Part shown: positions 7,441 to 15,563 of the stretch, one piece after another
Layout: each line of letters begins with the position of its first letter
How positions within the stretch are numbered: the stretch's first letter is position 1
NCBI RefSeq assembly: GCF_001570425.1
Contig: NZ_BCSX01000050.1
Span: 52,031-116,030, forward strand
Source of the DNA: Mycolicibacterium brisbanense
GTDB lineage: Bacteria; Actinomycetota; Actinomycetes; Mycobacteriales; Mycobacteriaceae
Length of the DNA stretch: 64,000 nt
Direction of reading: 5' to 3'
The notes under the pieces: model-generated
What the model was told of the DNA's origin: nothing
The model's database searches: none
Seen by the model: the letters and a program-made list of their open reading frames with translations, nothing else
Position numbers and translations under genes: made by a program

Positions 7441-8714
7441 CGCGTGATCGCCGCTGCGCACCGGTCGGCTTCATCGCCGACGACATCACCGGTGCGACGG
7501 ATCTCGCCAGTGCCCTCGCGGCACGGGGGCTCGATACGCGTCTCGCCTTCGGCAGCTCCGCGGTGTGCGACGAGGGCGGCGACGCGATCGTCGTCGCTCT
7601 CAAGATCCGTAGTGTCCCCGCAGCCGAGGCACGCGCAGCCGCGATCGAGGCGGCCGAGGCGCTGCTCGCCACCGGCGCCGAGCAGCTGTTCTCCAAGTAC
7701 TGCAGCACCTTTGATTCGACGCCCGGCGGGAACATCGGTCCGATCGCCGACGCGCTCATCGACGTGACGGGTGCCCGCCGTGTCGTGCACTGCCCGTCGT
7801 ACCCGGCGAACGGCCGGACGGTTTACCTCGGACATCTGTTCGTTGGCGACACGTTGCTCAGCGAGTCGACGATGCGCGACCATCCGCTCAACCCGATGCG
7901 CGATCCGCACCTGCCGCGCGTCCTCGCACGACAGACGTCGCGAGACGTGGCACTCGTGGAATTCACCGCGGTCGATGCGGGCGCGGAAGCGGTCACCACA
8001 TGTCTGGAGGGTATTGCCGACCAGGCCGCCGGCGCGCACCACGTGATCGCGGACGCCGTCCGGGACACCGACCTCGATACGATCGCGCAGGCCACGGCGG
8101 GCGACCGACTCTGCGCCGGCGGTGCGGCATACGGTGCCGCGTTCGCCGCGGCCGCGCGTACCCGTGCGGGGCATGCCCCGCACATGCAGCGGGAGCGGCC
8201 GGTGCTGCCGCGCGGGCCGAGCGCCGTCCTCGCCGGCAGCCTCTCGCAAGCGACGCACGAACAGATACGAGCGTTCGATGGACCGACGCTGACCCTCGGC
8301 GTGGTCGAGCTTGTCGACGGAGACATCGCCGTGCGCCGGTCGCTCGAGTTCGCCGAGCGCTGCCTCTCCAGCGGCCCACTGCTGATCACCACCGACCACG
8401 ACGCTGTCGGGCTCCGCGCGGGCGCGACCGGACTGAGTCCGGCGCAGGTGTCGCGCAGAATCGAAGTGGCCATGGGCCGCATAGGGATTGGTCTTGAGAA
8501 GGCCGGCGTCCGGCGGCTCATCGTCGCCGGGGGTGAGACGTCGGGCGCGGTAGCCGAGGCGCTCTCCTTGCGGTCAGCGCGGATCGGTCCCGACATCAGT
8601 GTCGGCGTGCCGTGGCTCGTGGCCGAGGACCGCGGACTGGCCATCGCCTTCAAGTCGGGAAACTTCGGTGGGCCGTCGTTCTTCCGTGATGCACTGCAGG
8701 TGGCGCAGACATGA
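7437..8714 (+). CDS. Four-carbon acid sugar kinase family protein (DUF1537, OtnK-like)
   Basis: A 425-residue DUF1537 kinase. Seen: an N-terminal GFIADDITGATDLASAL, the family signature where Asp residues bind the sugar acid, KYCSTFDSTPGGNIGPIADAL at about residues 85-105, and a C-terminal nucleotide-binding part with IVAGGETSGAVAEAL. Known members phosphorylate 3-oxo-tetronate, D-threonate or D-erythronate with ATP. It is coupled by 4-bp overlaps to the SDR before it and the aldolase after it, which matches the kinase/decarboxylase order of tetronate catabolism. The exact sugar acid is not determinable. Confidence 0.9.
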   Translation: MTRDRRCAPVGFIADDITGATDLASALAARGLDTRLAFGSSAVCDEGGDAIVVALKIRSVPAAEARAAAIEAAEALLATGAEQLFSKYCSTFDSTPGGNIGPIADALIDVTGARRVVHCPSYPANGRTVYLGHLFVGDTLLSESTMRDHPLNPMRDPHLPRVLARQTSRDVALVEFTAVDAGAEAVTTCLEGIADQAAGAHHVIADAVRDTDLDTIAQATAGDRLCAGGAAYGAAFAAAARTRAGHAPHMQRERPVLPRGPSAVLAGSLSQATHEQIRAFDGPTLTLGVVELVDGDIAVRRSLEFAERCLSSGPLLITTDHDAVGLRAGATGLSPAQVSRRIEVAMGRIGIGLEKAGVRRLIVAGGETSGAVAEALSLRSARIGPDISVGVPWLVAEDRGLAIAFKSGNFGGPSFFRDALQVAQT

Positions 8715-9352
8715 GTTTCGACGACGCAGCGCGCACCCAGATGGTGCGACTGGGTGCCGCCCTCTACGACCGGGGCCTGACGCCGGGCCGGACAGGGAAT
8801 CTCAGTGTGCGGATGGACGATCAGATCATGATCACGCCGACCAATGCATGCCTGGGCCGGCTCGAGCCTGAGCGGCTGGCCGTGATGTCCGTCGACGGGG
8901 AGCATCTCGCGGGCGACCGCCCGTCGAAAGAGCTCGTGTTGCATCGGGCTTTCTACCGGCACCACCCCACGTGTACCGCGGTGGCGCACCTGCATTCGAC
9001 CTCCGCTGTCGCCGTGTCGTGCCTGCCGGGCTTGCGTTGCGACGATGCGCTACCGCCCATCACGCCGTACTTTGTCATGCGCGTCGGGCGGTTGCCGCTG
9101 ATCGACTATGGGGCACCGGGAAGCGCTGAGCTCGAAGAGTTGGTTTCGCGGGCGGCCAAGCACTCCCGCTCGGTGTTGATGCGCAACCATGGGTCATTCG
9201 CCGCGGCGAAGTCGCTCGAGAGCGCCGTCGACGCGGTGGAGGAGATCGAGGAGACCGCGCGTCTGTACTTGCTCCTGGCGGGCCGCTCGCCGGTGTACCT
9301 GGGAGAGGAGGCCGTGGCGGAGCTACACCGCCGCTATCCCTCGACCGCGTAG
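8711..9352 (+). CDS. Class II aldolase/adducin family protein (OtnC-like)
   Basis: A 213-residue zinc-dependent class II aldolase. Seen: the phosphate-binding GRTGNLSVR near 26-34, PSKEL with Glu74, the zinc pair His93-x-His95 (AHLHST), and MRNHGSF near 157-163. In tetronate modules this enzyme decarboxylates 3-oxo-tetronate 4-phosphate to dihydroxyacetone phosphate; other members are fuculose-phosphate-type aldolases. It directly follows the DUF1537 kinase with an ATGA overlap, which favours the former. No OtnI-type isomerase gene was seen nearby. Confidence 0.88.
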   Translation: MSFDDAARTQMVRLGAALYDRGLTPGRTGNLSVRMDDQIMITPTNACLGRLEPERLAVMSVDGEHLAGDRPSKELVLHRAFYRHHPTCTAVAHLHSTSAVAVSCLPGLRCDDALPPITPYFVMRVGRLPLIDYGAPGSAELEELVSRAAKHSRSVLMRNHGSFAAAKSLESAVDAVEEIEETARLYLLLAGRSPVYLGEEAVAELHRRYPSTA

Positions 9353-9440
9353 GCGGAATCGGCGGACGACATCTATCCGATCGAATTTTCTGACCCACGG
9401 CATGTCGCCTGGATGTGCCGGCAAATGCTAAGGCGGGCAA

Positions 9441-10970
9441 ATGAATCGAAAAGCAACTGACGTCTCGGTTGCGTCGCCGGAAACCGGCTCCACGCACAAG
9501 GCCGTAGGCCTGACCGGATCTATGGGCACGTTCCGCCTCTTCGCGTTGGTGATGGCTTTCGTATCGCCGCTCGTGACGGTGGCTGGGTGGCTCGTCATCC
9601 TGATCGCCTACGGTGGTCCGGCCGCGCCGGCGATGATGCTTGTGGCCGCGGTGCTCGTCACGCTGTTCTCGCTGGGTTTCGTGGCGATGGGGCACCACAT
9701 GCCCAATCCCGGAGCCTTTTACTCCTACGTCGCGGCGAGTTTGGGACGTGTGATGGGGCTCGGCGCGGGCTTCGTCGCGATCATCGTCTATGTACTCCTG
9801 GGGCTGTCGTCGTTCATCTTCTTCGGCGTTGCCGCATCGAACTTCGTCACTGGCGAACTCCACGGTCCCCATATCAGTTGGTACTGCTACACGCTGGTGT
9901 TGTTGGCCGTCGTGAGTGTCTTCGGTTACCTGCAGGTCGAAGTGTCGGCGAAGGTTCTGCTGGTCGCGATGGCGCTCGAAGTCGTGGTGGTCCTGATCTT
10001 CGATCTGGCGATATTCGGCGGCGGCAGGGTCGCTGAGAAGGGCGGTGTATCCCTCGAACCGTTTTCGTGGGGTTCGCTGACCGGGGCATCCTGGGGGCTG
10101 GGTCTGCTGTTCGCGATCTTGTTCTTCAACGGTTTCGAGGGCACGGCGGCTTTTCGTGAAGAGATCAAGAACCCTGCCCGTACGATCGGTCGGGCCACCC
10201 TGTTGGTGGTCGCTTTCGTCGGCATCTTCTACTGCATTGCGTCGTGGGCCATCATCTCTTATTTCGGCGCGGACAAGGCCGTCGAACTGGCCACGTCCGA
10301 TCCGGTGAGCATGTTTTCCACAGCACTGGGCGCTTCGGTCGGTACCTGGTTGGTTGACGTCGCCAACGTGCTGCTCTTGAGCTCGATCTTTGCGGCTTCT
10401 GTCTCGATCTACAGCATCCTGGCGCGCTACATCTACTCACTCGGCGTCGACCGGGTCCTGCCGAGACAGCTCGGTGCCGTCCATCCCAAACACAACTCAC
10501 CGCACAACGCGGCGTTCGCCGCGGGCGGCCTGTTCCTCGTCGGCGTTCTGCCCTTCGTGGTCGCCGGTACCGATCCCGCGCTGCTCTACGGCCAGCTCGG
10601 CGGCACCGGTGGGTACGGGTATCTCTTGCTTTTCGCGCTTGTCAGCCTCGCGGTCATCGTCTACTTCTGGAGGCAGCGAGGATCGCATTCGGTCAGCCTG
10701 TGGGTGTCCGTGGTTGCCCCGGGCGTCTCCCTGGTGGCAATGAGCGTTCTTCTGATCGTGGGGATCGTCAACTTCTCGACACTGACCGGTGGCTCCGGCG
10801 TATTCGCGGTCATTCTTCAGGCTGCCGTGTGGGGCAGCGGCCTCATGGGGATCGCGCTCGGCCTCTTCTACCGATCGAAACGGCCCGACATCTTTGCTCG
10901 GATCGGCAGGAGAAACTTGTCGAAGACCGCTTCGGGATCAACGGATGCACCGCCTGTGGGCCTTCGATAG
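9441..10970 (+). CDS. APC-family amino acid/amine permease
   Basis: A 509-residue integral membrane protein with about 12-14 hydrophobic segments from residue 25 to 490. Seen: the APC hallmark FNGFEGTAAFREEIKNPARTIGRA at about 229-252 (helix 6 and following loop), a Gly-rich first helix, and an ARYIYSLGVDRVLP loop. APC permeases import amino acids or amines with H+ or Na+. It follows the tetronate-type module by 88 nt and is followed by a small WAPYGGP-motif protein. The same permease plus small-protein pair occurs at 24942-26760. Substrate unknown. Confidence 0.9.
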   Translation: MNRKATDVSVASPETGSTHKAVGLTGSMGTFRLFALVMAFVSPLVTVAGWLVILIAYGGPAAPAMMLVAAVLVTLFSLGFVAMGHHMPNPGAFYSYVAASLGRVMGLGAGFVAIIVYVLLGLSSFIFFGVAASNFVTGELHGPHISWYCYTLVLLAVVSVFGYLQVEVSAKVLLVAMALEVVVVLIFDLAIFGGGRVAEKGGVSLEPFSWGSLTGASWGLGLLFAILFFNGFEGTAAFREEIKNPARTIGRATLLVVAFVGIFYCIASWAIISYFGADKAVELATSDPVSMFSTALGASVGTWLVDVANVLLLSSIFAASVSIYSILARYIYSLGVDRVLPRQLGAVHPKHNSPHNAAFAAGGLFLVGVLPFVVAGTDPALLYGQLGGTGGYGYLLLFALVSLAVIVYFWRQRGSHSVSLWVSVVAPGVSLVAMSVLLIVGIVNFSTLTGGSGVFAVILQAAVWGSGLMGIALGLFYRSKRPDIFARIGRRNLSKTASGSTDAPPVGLR

Positions 10971-11018
10971 CGACTTGCCGTGATTCCGAAGCACCCGGGG
11001 CCATGCGCCGCAGACGTT

Positions 11019-11369
11019 GTGAGAGTCGACGACTTCGATTGGGACATCGTGACATTCATATTGCGCTGGGCGCCATACGGAGGGCCGAGCGAAGAGGAGT
11101 GCTGGCCTCGCTTCGGTATGACCTGCGCGCAGCTTCACACCCGGTTCGCGGACATCATGCGTAAGCTCGGCGGTTTCGGTCACGCGAATCTCAGCGATCG
11201 CCAGCGCGAGCTCGTTCGGCAGGGGCAGAGACTGCTGGCGACAGTTACCGGCGAACCCACCCCAGTGCCGTCCACACCGGACGTCCGGCTCGCCACCGAC
11301 CTCTCCGAAGCCCCCGGTCATTGGTCACTGCGGCAGGGCGTGTGGCATTGGACGAGCTGCGCCCGCTAA
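11019..11369 (+). CDS. Small helical protein with WAPYGGP motif, DUF3263-like
   Basis: About 116 residues, probably cytosolic and helical, function unknown. Seen: FILRWAPYGGPSEEECWPRFGMTCAQLHTRFADIM, which closely matches the protein at 26482-26760 (WAPYGGP, FGMT, QL, RFA shared). By eye the spacing resembles the actinobacterial DUF3263 family (F-x-R-W ... F-x-M-S/T ... Y/F), which looks helix-turn-helix-like; that is a weak analogy. Start: GTG 11019 aligns with the paralogue's N terminus; GTG 10980 would add 13 residues. It lies 48 nt after the permease gene, as its paralogue lies 4 nt after its own permease. Confidence 0.65.
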   Translation: MRVDDFDWDIVTFILRWAPYGGPSEEECWPRFGMTCAQLHTRFADIMRKLGGFGHANLSDRQRELVRQGQRLLATVTGEPTPVPSTPDVRLATDLSEAPGHWSLRQGVWHWTSCAR

Positions 11370-11426
11370 CGCGAACGATCACGGGTGCAAGCACGCCGTC
11401 TCCCGATCCGGTCCCCCACGACCAGG

Positions 11427-11442
11427 TAGACTGACCGGTCTA
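11427..11442. promoter_or_regulatory. TetR-type operator before the TetR gene
   Basis: Seen: TAGACTGACCGGTCTA, with 5-bp arms TAGAC/GTCTA around an inner ACCGGT dyad, ending 13 bp before the ATG at 11456. Known: LmrA/YxaF-type TetR repressors bind AGAC-GTCT dyads. Inferred: autoregulatory operator. Confidence 0.65.
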
Positions 11443-11455
11443 GCAGGGAGGCGTG

Positions 11456-12022
11456 ATGTCGGTACGAGAGACGTTGATCGAGAGCGTGACGGGGTTGGTG
11501 CGGCGCCGGGGCGTCGCGGGAACCGGTCTCAACGCGCTACTCGAAGACAGCGGTGTCTCGCGGCGGTCGATCTACCTGAACTTCCCGGGTGGCAAGGAGG
11601 AGCTCGTCGCCGAGGCCACCCGCGTTGCCGGGCAGGCGCTCACGGCCCTCATCCGGGCGGCCGATGACGGGCGCGAACCCGCCGAAGCCGTGCAGGAGTT
11701 CATCGACCAATGGAAGCTGCAGTTGGCCGAGACACACATGGAAGGTGGCTGCCCGATCGTCGCGGCCGTCCTCGGCCGCTGCGATGCACCGCAAGCCGCC
11801 GATGCGGCCGCTGAAGCCTTCCAGGACTGGCACGCGATCTTGGCGCAGCGGCTGGTCCGTGCCGGTACCGATGCCGACGTGGCGCGGTCGCTGGCGACGA
11901 TGACGATTGCCTCCATCGAGGGTGCGGTCATCATGGCCATCGCGGCGCAAAAGACCGATGCCCTCGACGATGTCGGTCGCCATCTCGTCGAACTCACCAA
12001 GCTGCACCTACCGAGCACCTGA
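11456..12022 (+). CDS. TetR/AcrR-family repressor, LmrA/YxaF type
   Basis: A 188-residue TetR regulator. Seen: the N-terminal helix-turn-helix (GVAGTGLNALLEDSGVSRRSIYLNFPGGKEELV, residues about 20-52) and a C-terminal ligand domain with the GGCPIVAAVLG motif of the LmrA/YxaF group. ATG 11456 is preferred over GTG 11453 because GGGAGG then lies 4 nt upstream rather than 1 nt. A matching operator is at 11427-11442. The CoA-transferase, amidohydrolase and MFS exporter genes follow on the same strand and are its likely targets along with itself. Confidence 0.9.
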   Translation: MSVRETLIESVTGLVRRRGVAGTGLNALLEDSGVSRRSIYLNFPGGKEELVAEATRVAGQALTALIRAADDGREPAEAVQEFIDQWKLQLAETHMEGGCPIVAAVLGRCDAPQAADAAAEAFQDWHAILAQRLVRAGTDADVARSLATMTIASIEGAVIMAIAAQKTDALDDVGRHLVELTKLHLPST

Positions 12023-12052
12023 GCGGGTGCCGGTCTGCGACACAATGACCGG

Positions 12053-13165
12053 GTGGGTGCATGCGCGGTCTCGGCATCGGTGCTGACGCGTGCCCAGCGG
12101 GTGGCCGATGACTTCACCGCGCGGACCGGCGTCAGAGTTGATGCGACCGAATTGATCACCGGCCGGGCCGCGCTGCTCGATTTCACCCCCGGGGGCCGGA
12201 TTTCGGCGGGTGGAGCGACACGACTCTTCGAGGCCGCCGACGGCTGGTGCGCGTTGACGCTGTCACGAGGCGACGATCTCGCCATGGTGCCCGCCCTGTT
12301 GCAGGCCGATACGGTCGCCGAGGACCCGTGGCCCGCCATCGAGGCATGGGCCGCCGGGGCGCCGGGGGCCACGGTGGCCGGCCGGGCGCGACTACTCGGA
12401 TTGCCGGTCGCCGTCCTCGGGGAGACGGCGGTGGCACCGCCCCGGGTGACGACGCTCGGTCCACCGCGCTCGACGCCGCTATCGGAGGTGCTCGTCGCGG
12501 ATCTGTCCTCGATGTGGGCCGGGCCGCTGTGCGGCCAACTGCTGGCGCGCGCCGGGGCCACGGTGGTGAAGGTCGAGAGCGTGGCCCGTCCTGATGGCAC
12601 CCGAGGCGGGGAGCCGGCCTTCTTCGACTGGATGAACAGCGGAAAGCTCTCCTATGCAGTGGATTTCGACAGACCGGATGACGTTGCCGCGTTGCTGGCC
12701 GTTGCCGACGTGGTCATCGAGGCGTCCCGGCCTGCCGCCCTCGAGCGTCGGGGCCTGGGGCCGCACACCGCGCCACCGCGCCCGGGGCGAGTGTGGCTGC
12801 GCATCACGGGTCACGGCACGCGTGGGGACCAGGCCGGCTGGGTGGCATTCGGCGACGACGCCGCGGTATCGGGTGGTTTGGTCGGATACCGGGACGGCAC
12901 ACCGGTATTCGCCGCGGACGCGATAGCGGATCCGCTCACCGGCCTGCATGCCGCTGCGGCGGTCGTGGCCGCCCTCGGCCGCGGCGGCGGAGAGCTCATC
13001 GAATTCGCCATGGCGGCAGTGGCTGCCGAGTATGCCGGGCTGCCCACCGACGACAACGTCCTTCCCGCCGTGGCGCCCGCAGCGGTCCCGGTCGGCCCCG
13101 CGCTGGGCGCTGACAACGCCGCAGCACGCCAGCTCGTGACCCAAAGAGCAACTCCACCATGCTGA
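12053..13165 (+). CDS. CoA-transferase family III (CaiB/BaiF) protein
   Basis: A 370-residue family III CoA-transferase-like protein. Seen: LVADLSSMWAGPLCGQLLARAGATVVKVESVARPDGTRGG at about 140-180 is the CaiB core, followed by FFDWMNSGKLSYAVDF and DVVIEASRP; AIADPLTGLHAAAAVVAAL near 300-318 is the second conserved block and offers the Asp nucleophile. The first 135 residues are a diverged N-terminal region. It overlaps the amidohydrolase gene by 7 bp. Substrate unknown; the set may activate and degrade a carboxylic or amide compound (inferred). Start is GTG 12053. Confidence 0.8.
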   Translation: MGACAVSASVLTRAQRVADDFTARTGVRVDATELITGRAALLDFTPGGRISAGGATRLFEAADGWCALTLSRGDDLAMVPALLQADTVAEDPWPAIEAWAAGAPGATVAGRARLLGLPVAVLGETAVAPPRVTTLGPPRSTPLSEVLVADLSSMWAGPLCGQLLARAGATVVKVESVARPDGTRGGEPAFFDWMNSGKLSYAVDFDRPDDVAALLAVADVVIEASRPAALERRGLGPHTAPPRPGRVWLRITGHGTRGDQAGWVAFGDDAAVSGGLVGYRDGTPVFAADAIADPLTGLHAAAAVVAALGRGGGELIEFAMAAVAAEYAGLPTDDNVLPAVAPAAVPVGPALGADNAAARQLVTQRATPPC

Positions 13166-14427
13166 TTCAGGGAGCGAGCCTACTCGACGGCAAGGTTGTC
13201 GACATCCGGCTGGGCGAGCAGATCGAGCAGGTGGCGGAGCGGCTGCGGCCCCGGCCGCGCGAGCACGTTCTCGACGCAGGATTCGGCACGGTGATCCCCG
13301 GTCTGCACGACCATCACCTGCACGTGTATTCCGCAGCGGCCGCGCTGAATTCGGTACGGGTCGGTCCGCAGGACGTACGGGGTGCAGACGGCATGGCCCG
13401 GGCCCTGGCCCGGGCGGTACCCGGTGCCGACGGCTGGATCAGGGCCGTCGGCTACCACGACGCCGTCGCCGGCCCGCTGGACCGCGACCTGCTCGACACG
13501 CTCACACCGCCCGTACCCGTACGGGTGCAACACCGCAGCGGCGTGATGTGGACGCTGAACTCGGCCGGCCTGGCCGCGCTCGGGCTCGCCGACCACCCCG
13601 ACGGTCGGCTGCGCAGCGCCGACCGGACCTGGTCGGACGCCCTCGAGCGCACGCAGCCCACACTCGACGAATTCAGTGCGCGGCTGGCCGCCTACGGCGT
13701 CACCGGTGTCACCGATGCCACGCCCGATCTCGACGCCACGATCGGAATGCGCCAGCGGGTGCACGTGCTGGCTCCGGGCAAGCGGATTCTGCACGACGAT
13801 GCCCTCGACCTCGACGCGCTCACCGCGTGGGTCGGCGAGAAGCACGCCGACGGCGTGCCGGTCGCCCTGCACTGTGTGACCGCGGCGCAACTCGTCGTCG
13901 CCATCGCCGCACTGCAGGCTGCGGGCCGACATCCCGGCGACCGCATCGAACACGCGGCGATGGTGCCCGCCGACTGCATCGCGGATCTGGCGGTCCTCGG
14001 TGCCACAGTGGTCACCCAGCCGAACTTCATCGCCGAACGGGGCGACCAGTACCGTACCGATGTGCCTGCGAGCGAACAAGACCAGCTGTGGCGCTTGGCT
14101 TCTCTACTGCGCGCCGGAGTGCCGGTGGCCCTGTCGACCGACGCGCCGTTCGGTGACAGCGATCCGTGGGCGGCGATGCGCGCCGCCGTGCATCGACGGT
14201 CGCCCGCGGGCCGGGCCCTCAACAAGGCCGAATGTGTCGATGCGCGAACGGCTCTGACGCTGTTCCTGGGCAGTGCCACCCAGCCGAGCAGGCCACGCAC
14301 CATCGCGCCTGGGCAACCAGGGGACGTCTGCGTGCTGTCCGCGCCGCCGCGCGAGGCGCTCGACCAACTCGATGCCGACCTGGTGGCCGTGACCGTGATC
14401 GATGGGGCGACGGTCTTCACTCGATGA
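13159..14427 (+). CDS. Metal-dependent amidohydrolase family protein
   Basis: A 422-residue amidohydrolase-superfamily enzyme. Seen: the HDHHLHVY metal motif near residue 50, VALHCVT near 235, RIEHAAMV near 262 and STDAPFGDSDPW near 324-335, where the Asp is the general acid/base. The order HxH...H...H...D fits the family. It is shorter than typical YtcJ-like enzymes of about 540 residues. It hydrolyses a C-N bond in an unknown amide or cyclic compound. It overlaps the CoA-transferase upstream and the MFS gene downstream (ATGA), so the three are one transcription unit. Confidence 0.85.
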   Translation: MLIQGASLLDGKVVDIRLGEQIEQVAERLRPRPREHVLDAGFGTVIPGLHDHHLHVYSAAAALNSVRVGPQDVRGADGMARALARAVPGADGWIRAVGYHDAVAGPLDRDLLDTLTPPVPVRVQHRSGVMWTLNSAGLAALGLADHPDGRLRSADRTWSDALERTQPTLDEFSARLAAYGVTGVTDATPDLDATIGMRQRVHVLAPGKRILHDDALDLDALTAWVGEKHADGVPVALHCVTAAQLVVAIAALQAAGRHPGDRIEHAAMVPADCIADLAVLGATVVTQPNFIAERGDQYRTDVPASEQDQLWRLASLLRAGVPVALSTDAPFGDSDPWAAMRAAVHRRSPAGRALNKAECVDARTALTLFLGSATQPSRPRTIAPGQPGDVCVLSAPPREALDQLDADLVAVTVIDGATVFTR

Positions 14428-15563
14428 CACAGACAACGGTATGGAGGACACCCGGCATGCCCGCGTTGCTGGGTGTCGCCGTGCTGGGCTTCATCGGATT
14501 CGCGTTGCTGCTGCCGGTCGCCCCGATGTGGGCCGTGCACAACGGCGCCGACGATTTCGGGGCGGGTGCGGTCAACGCGGTCCTGATGGCATGCACCGTG
14601 GTGGCGCAACTATCGGTCGGGCTGGTGTTGCGACGCCTGCGGTGGCCGGTCACCCTGGCGATCGGCCTGGCCCTGCTCGGTGCTCCCGCCATCGCGCATC
14701 TGCCGGCGCACAACCTGCCGACGGTGCTCCTGCTCGCGGCGTTGCGCGGGCTGGGTTTCGGCATCGTCACGGTGTACGGGGTCGACGGTATCGCAGGCCT
14801 ATTCGGTCATGAGCAGCGTGGCCGGGCAGCCGGAGCGTATGGACTTGCCATCGCCGCACCGCAATTCGTGCTCACCCCGGTGGCGACATGGCTGGTCCAC
14901 CACGTCGGATACACCCCGGTGTTCGTGCTGGCCACTGCGCCGGTGCTGGGCGTGCCGCTGGCACTGATGTTCATCCATCCGGTGCCGCGACCTCCGGCAC
15001 AGCGCGGTGAATTCCGGGCGGTGAGCCGCGGGCTGATCGGCCCGATCGGTGCGCTCGTCGCGATCACCGCCGCGGGCGGGGCAGTCCTCACGTTTGCGCC
15101 CCAATTCGCCGACACCACAACGGCCTTTGCGACCCTGCTGGCGCTGACCGGGCCGGCGACGCTGGGGCGGTGGCTGATCGGCGGCCCGGCCGACCGCTTC
15201 GGGGCACACCGATTCATCACCCCGATGTTGTGCCTGGGTGTGGCGGGGCTGGCGGCGATCGCGGTGGGAATCCTCCACAGTCCTGCGGTGATCGTCGTCG
15301 GCGCTCTGCTGCTCGGCTTGGCGTACGGCTCGTTGCAGAACCTCACCCTGGTGCAGGCCCTGGCGGCCAGCGGTGGGCAATCCCGCGGCGCGGTGAGCGC
15401 AGCCTGGAACATCGGCTTCGACGGTGGGACGGGCCTGGGCGCGTTGGTGGCCGGTGCGCTCGCCACGTCGGGTTCGTTCCCGATTGCGTTTGCGGTGCTG
15501 GCCGGTGCGTGTGCGGTGATGGCGCTCATCTGGCGCCGGACAGGCATTGCGCGCGCAGGCTGA
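14424..15563 (+). CDS. MFS transporter
   Basis: A 379-residue major facilitator with about 12 membrane segments. Seen: continuous hydrophobic helices from residue 12 (PALLGVAVLGFIGFALLLPVAP) to the C terminus, and the loop RLRWPVTL after helix 2. ATG 14424 was chosen because it overlaps the amidohydrolase stop (ATGA); the 86 upstream in-frame codons lie inside that gene. Its last 38 bp overlap the 3' end of the convergent monooxygenase gene. It is probably the importer or exporter of the TetR-controlled cluster; direction and substrate are unknown. Confidence 0.88.
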   Translation: MTQTTVWRTPGMPALLGVAVLGFIGFALLLPVAPMWAVHNGADDFGAGAVNAVLMACTVVAQLSVGLVLRRLRWPVTLAIGLALLGAPAIAHLPAHNLPTVLLLAALRGLGFGIVTVYGVDGIAGLFGHEQRGRAAGAYGLAIAAPQFVLTPVATWLVHHVGYTPVFVLATAPVLGVPLALMFIHPVPRPPAQRGEFRAVSRGLIGPIGALVAITAAGGAVLTFAPQFADTTTAFATLLALTGPATLGRWLIGGPADRFGAHRFITPMLCLGVAGLAAIAVGILHSPAVIVVGALLLGLAYGSLQNLTLVQALAASGGQSRGAVSAAWNIGFDGGTGLGALVAGALATSGSFPIAFAVLAGACAVMALIWRRTGIARAG

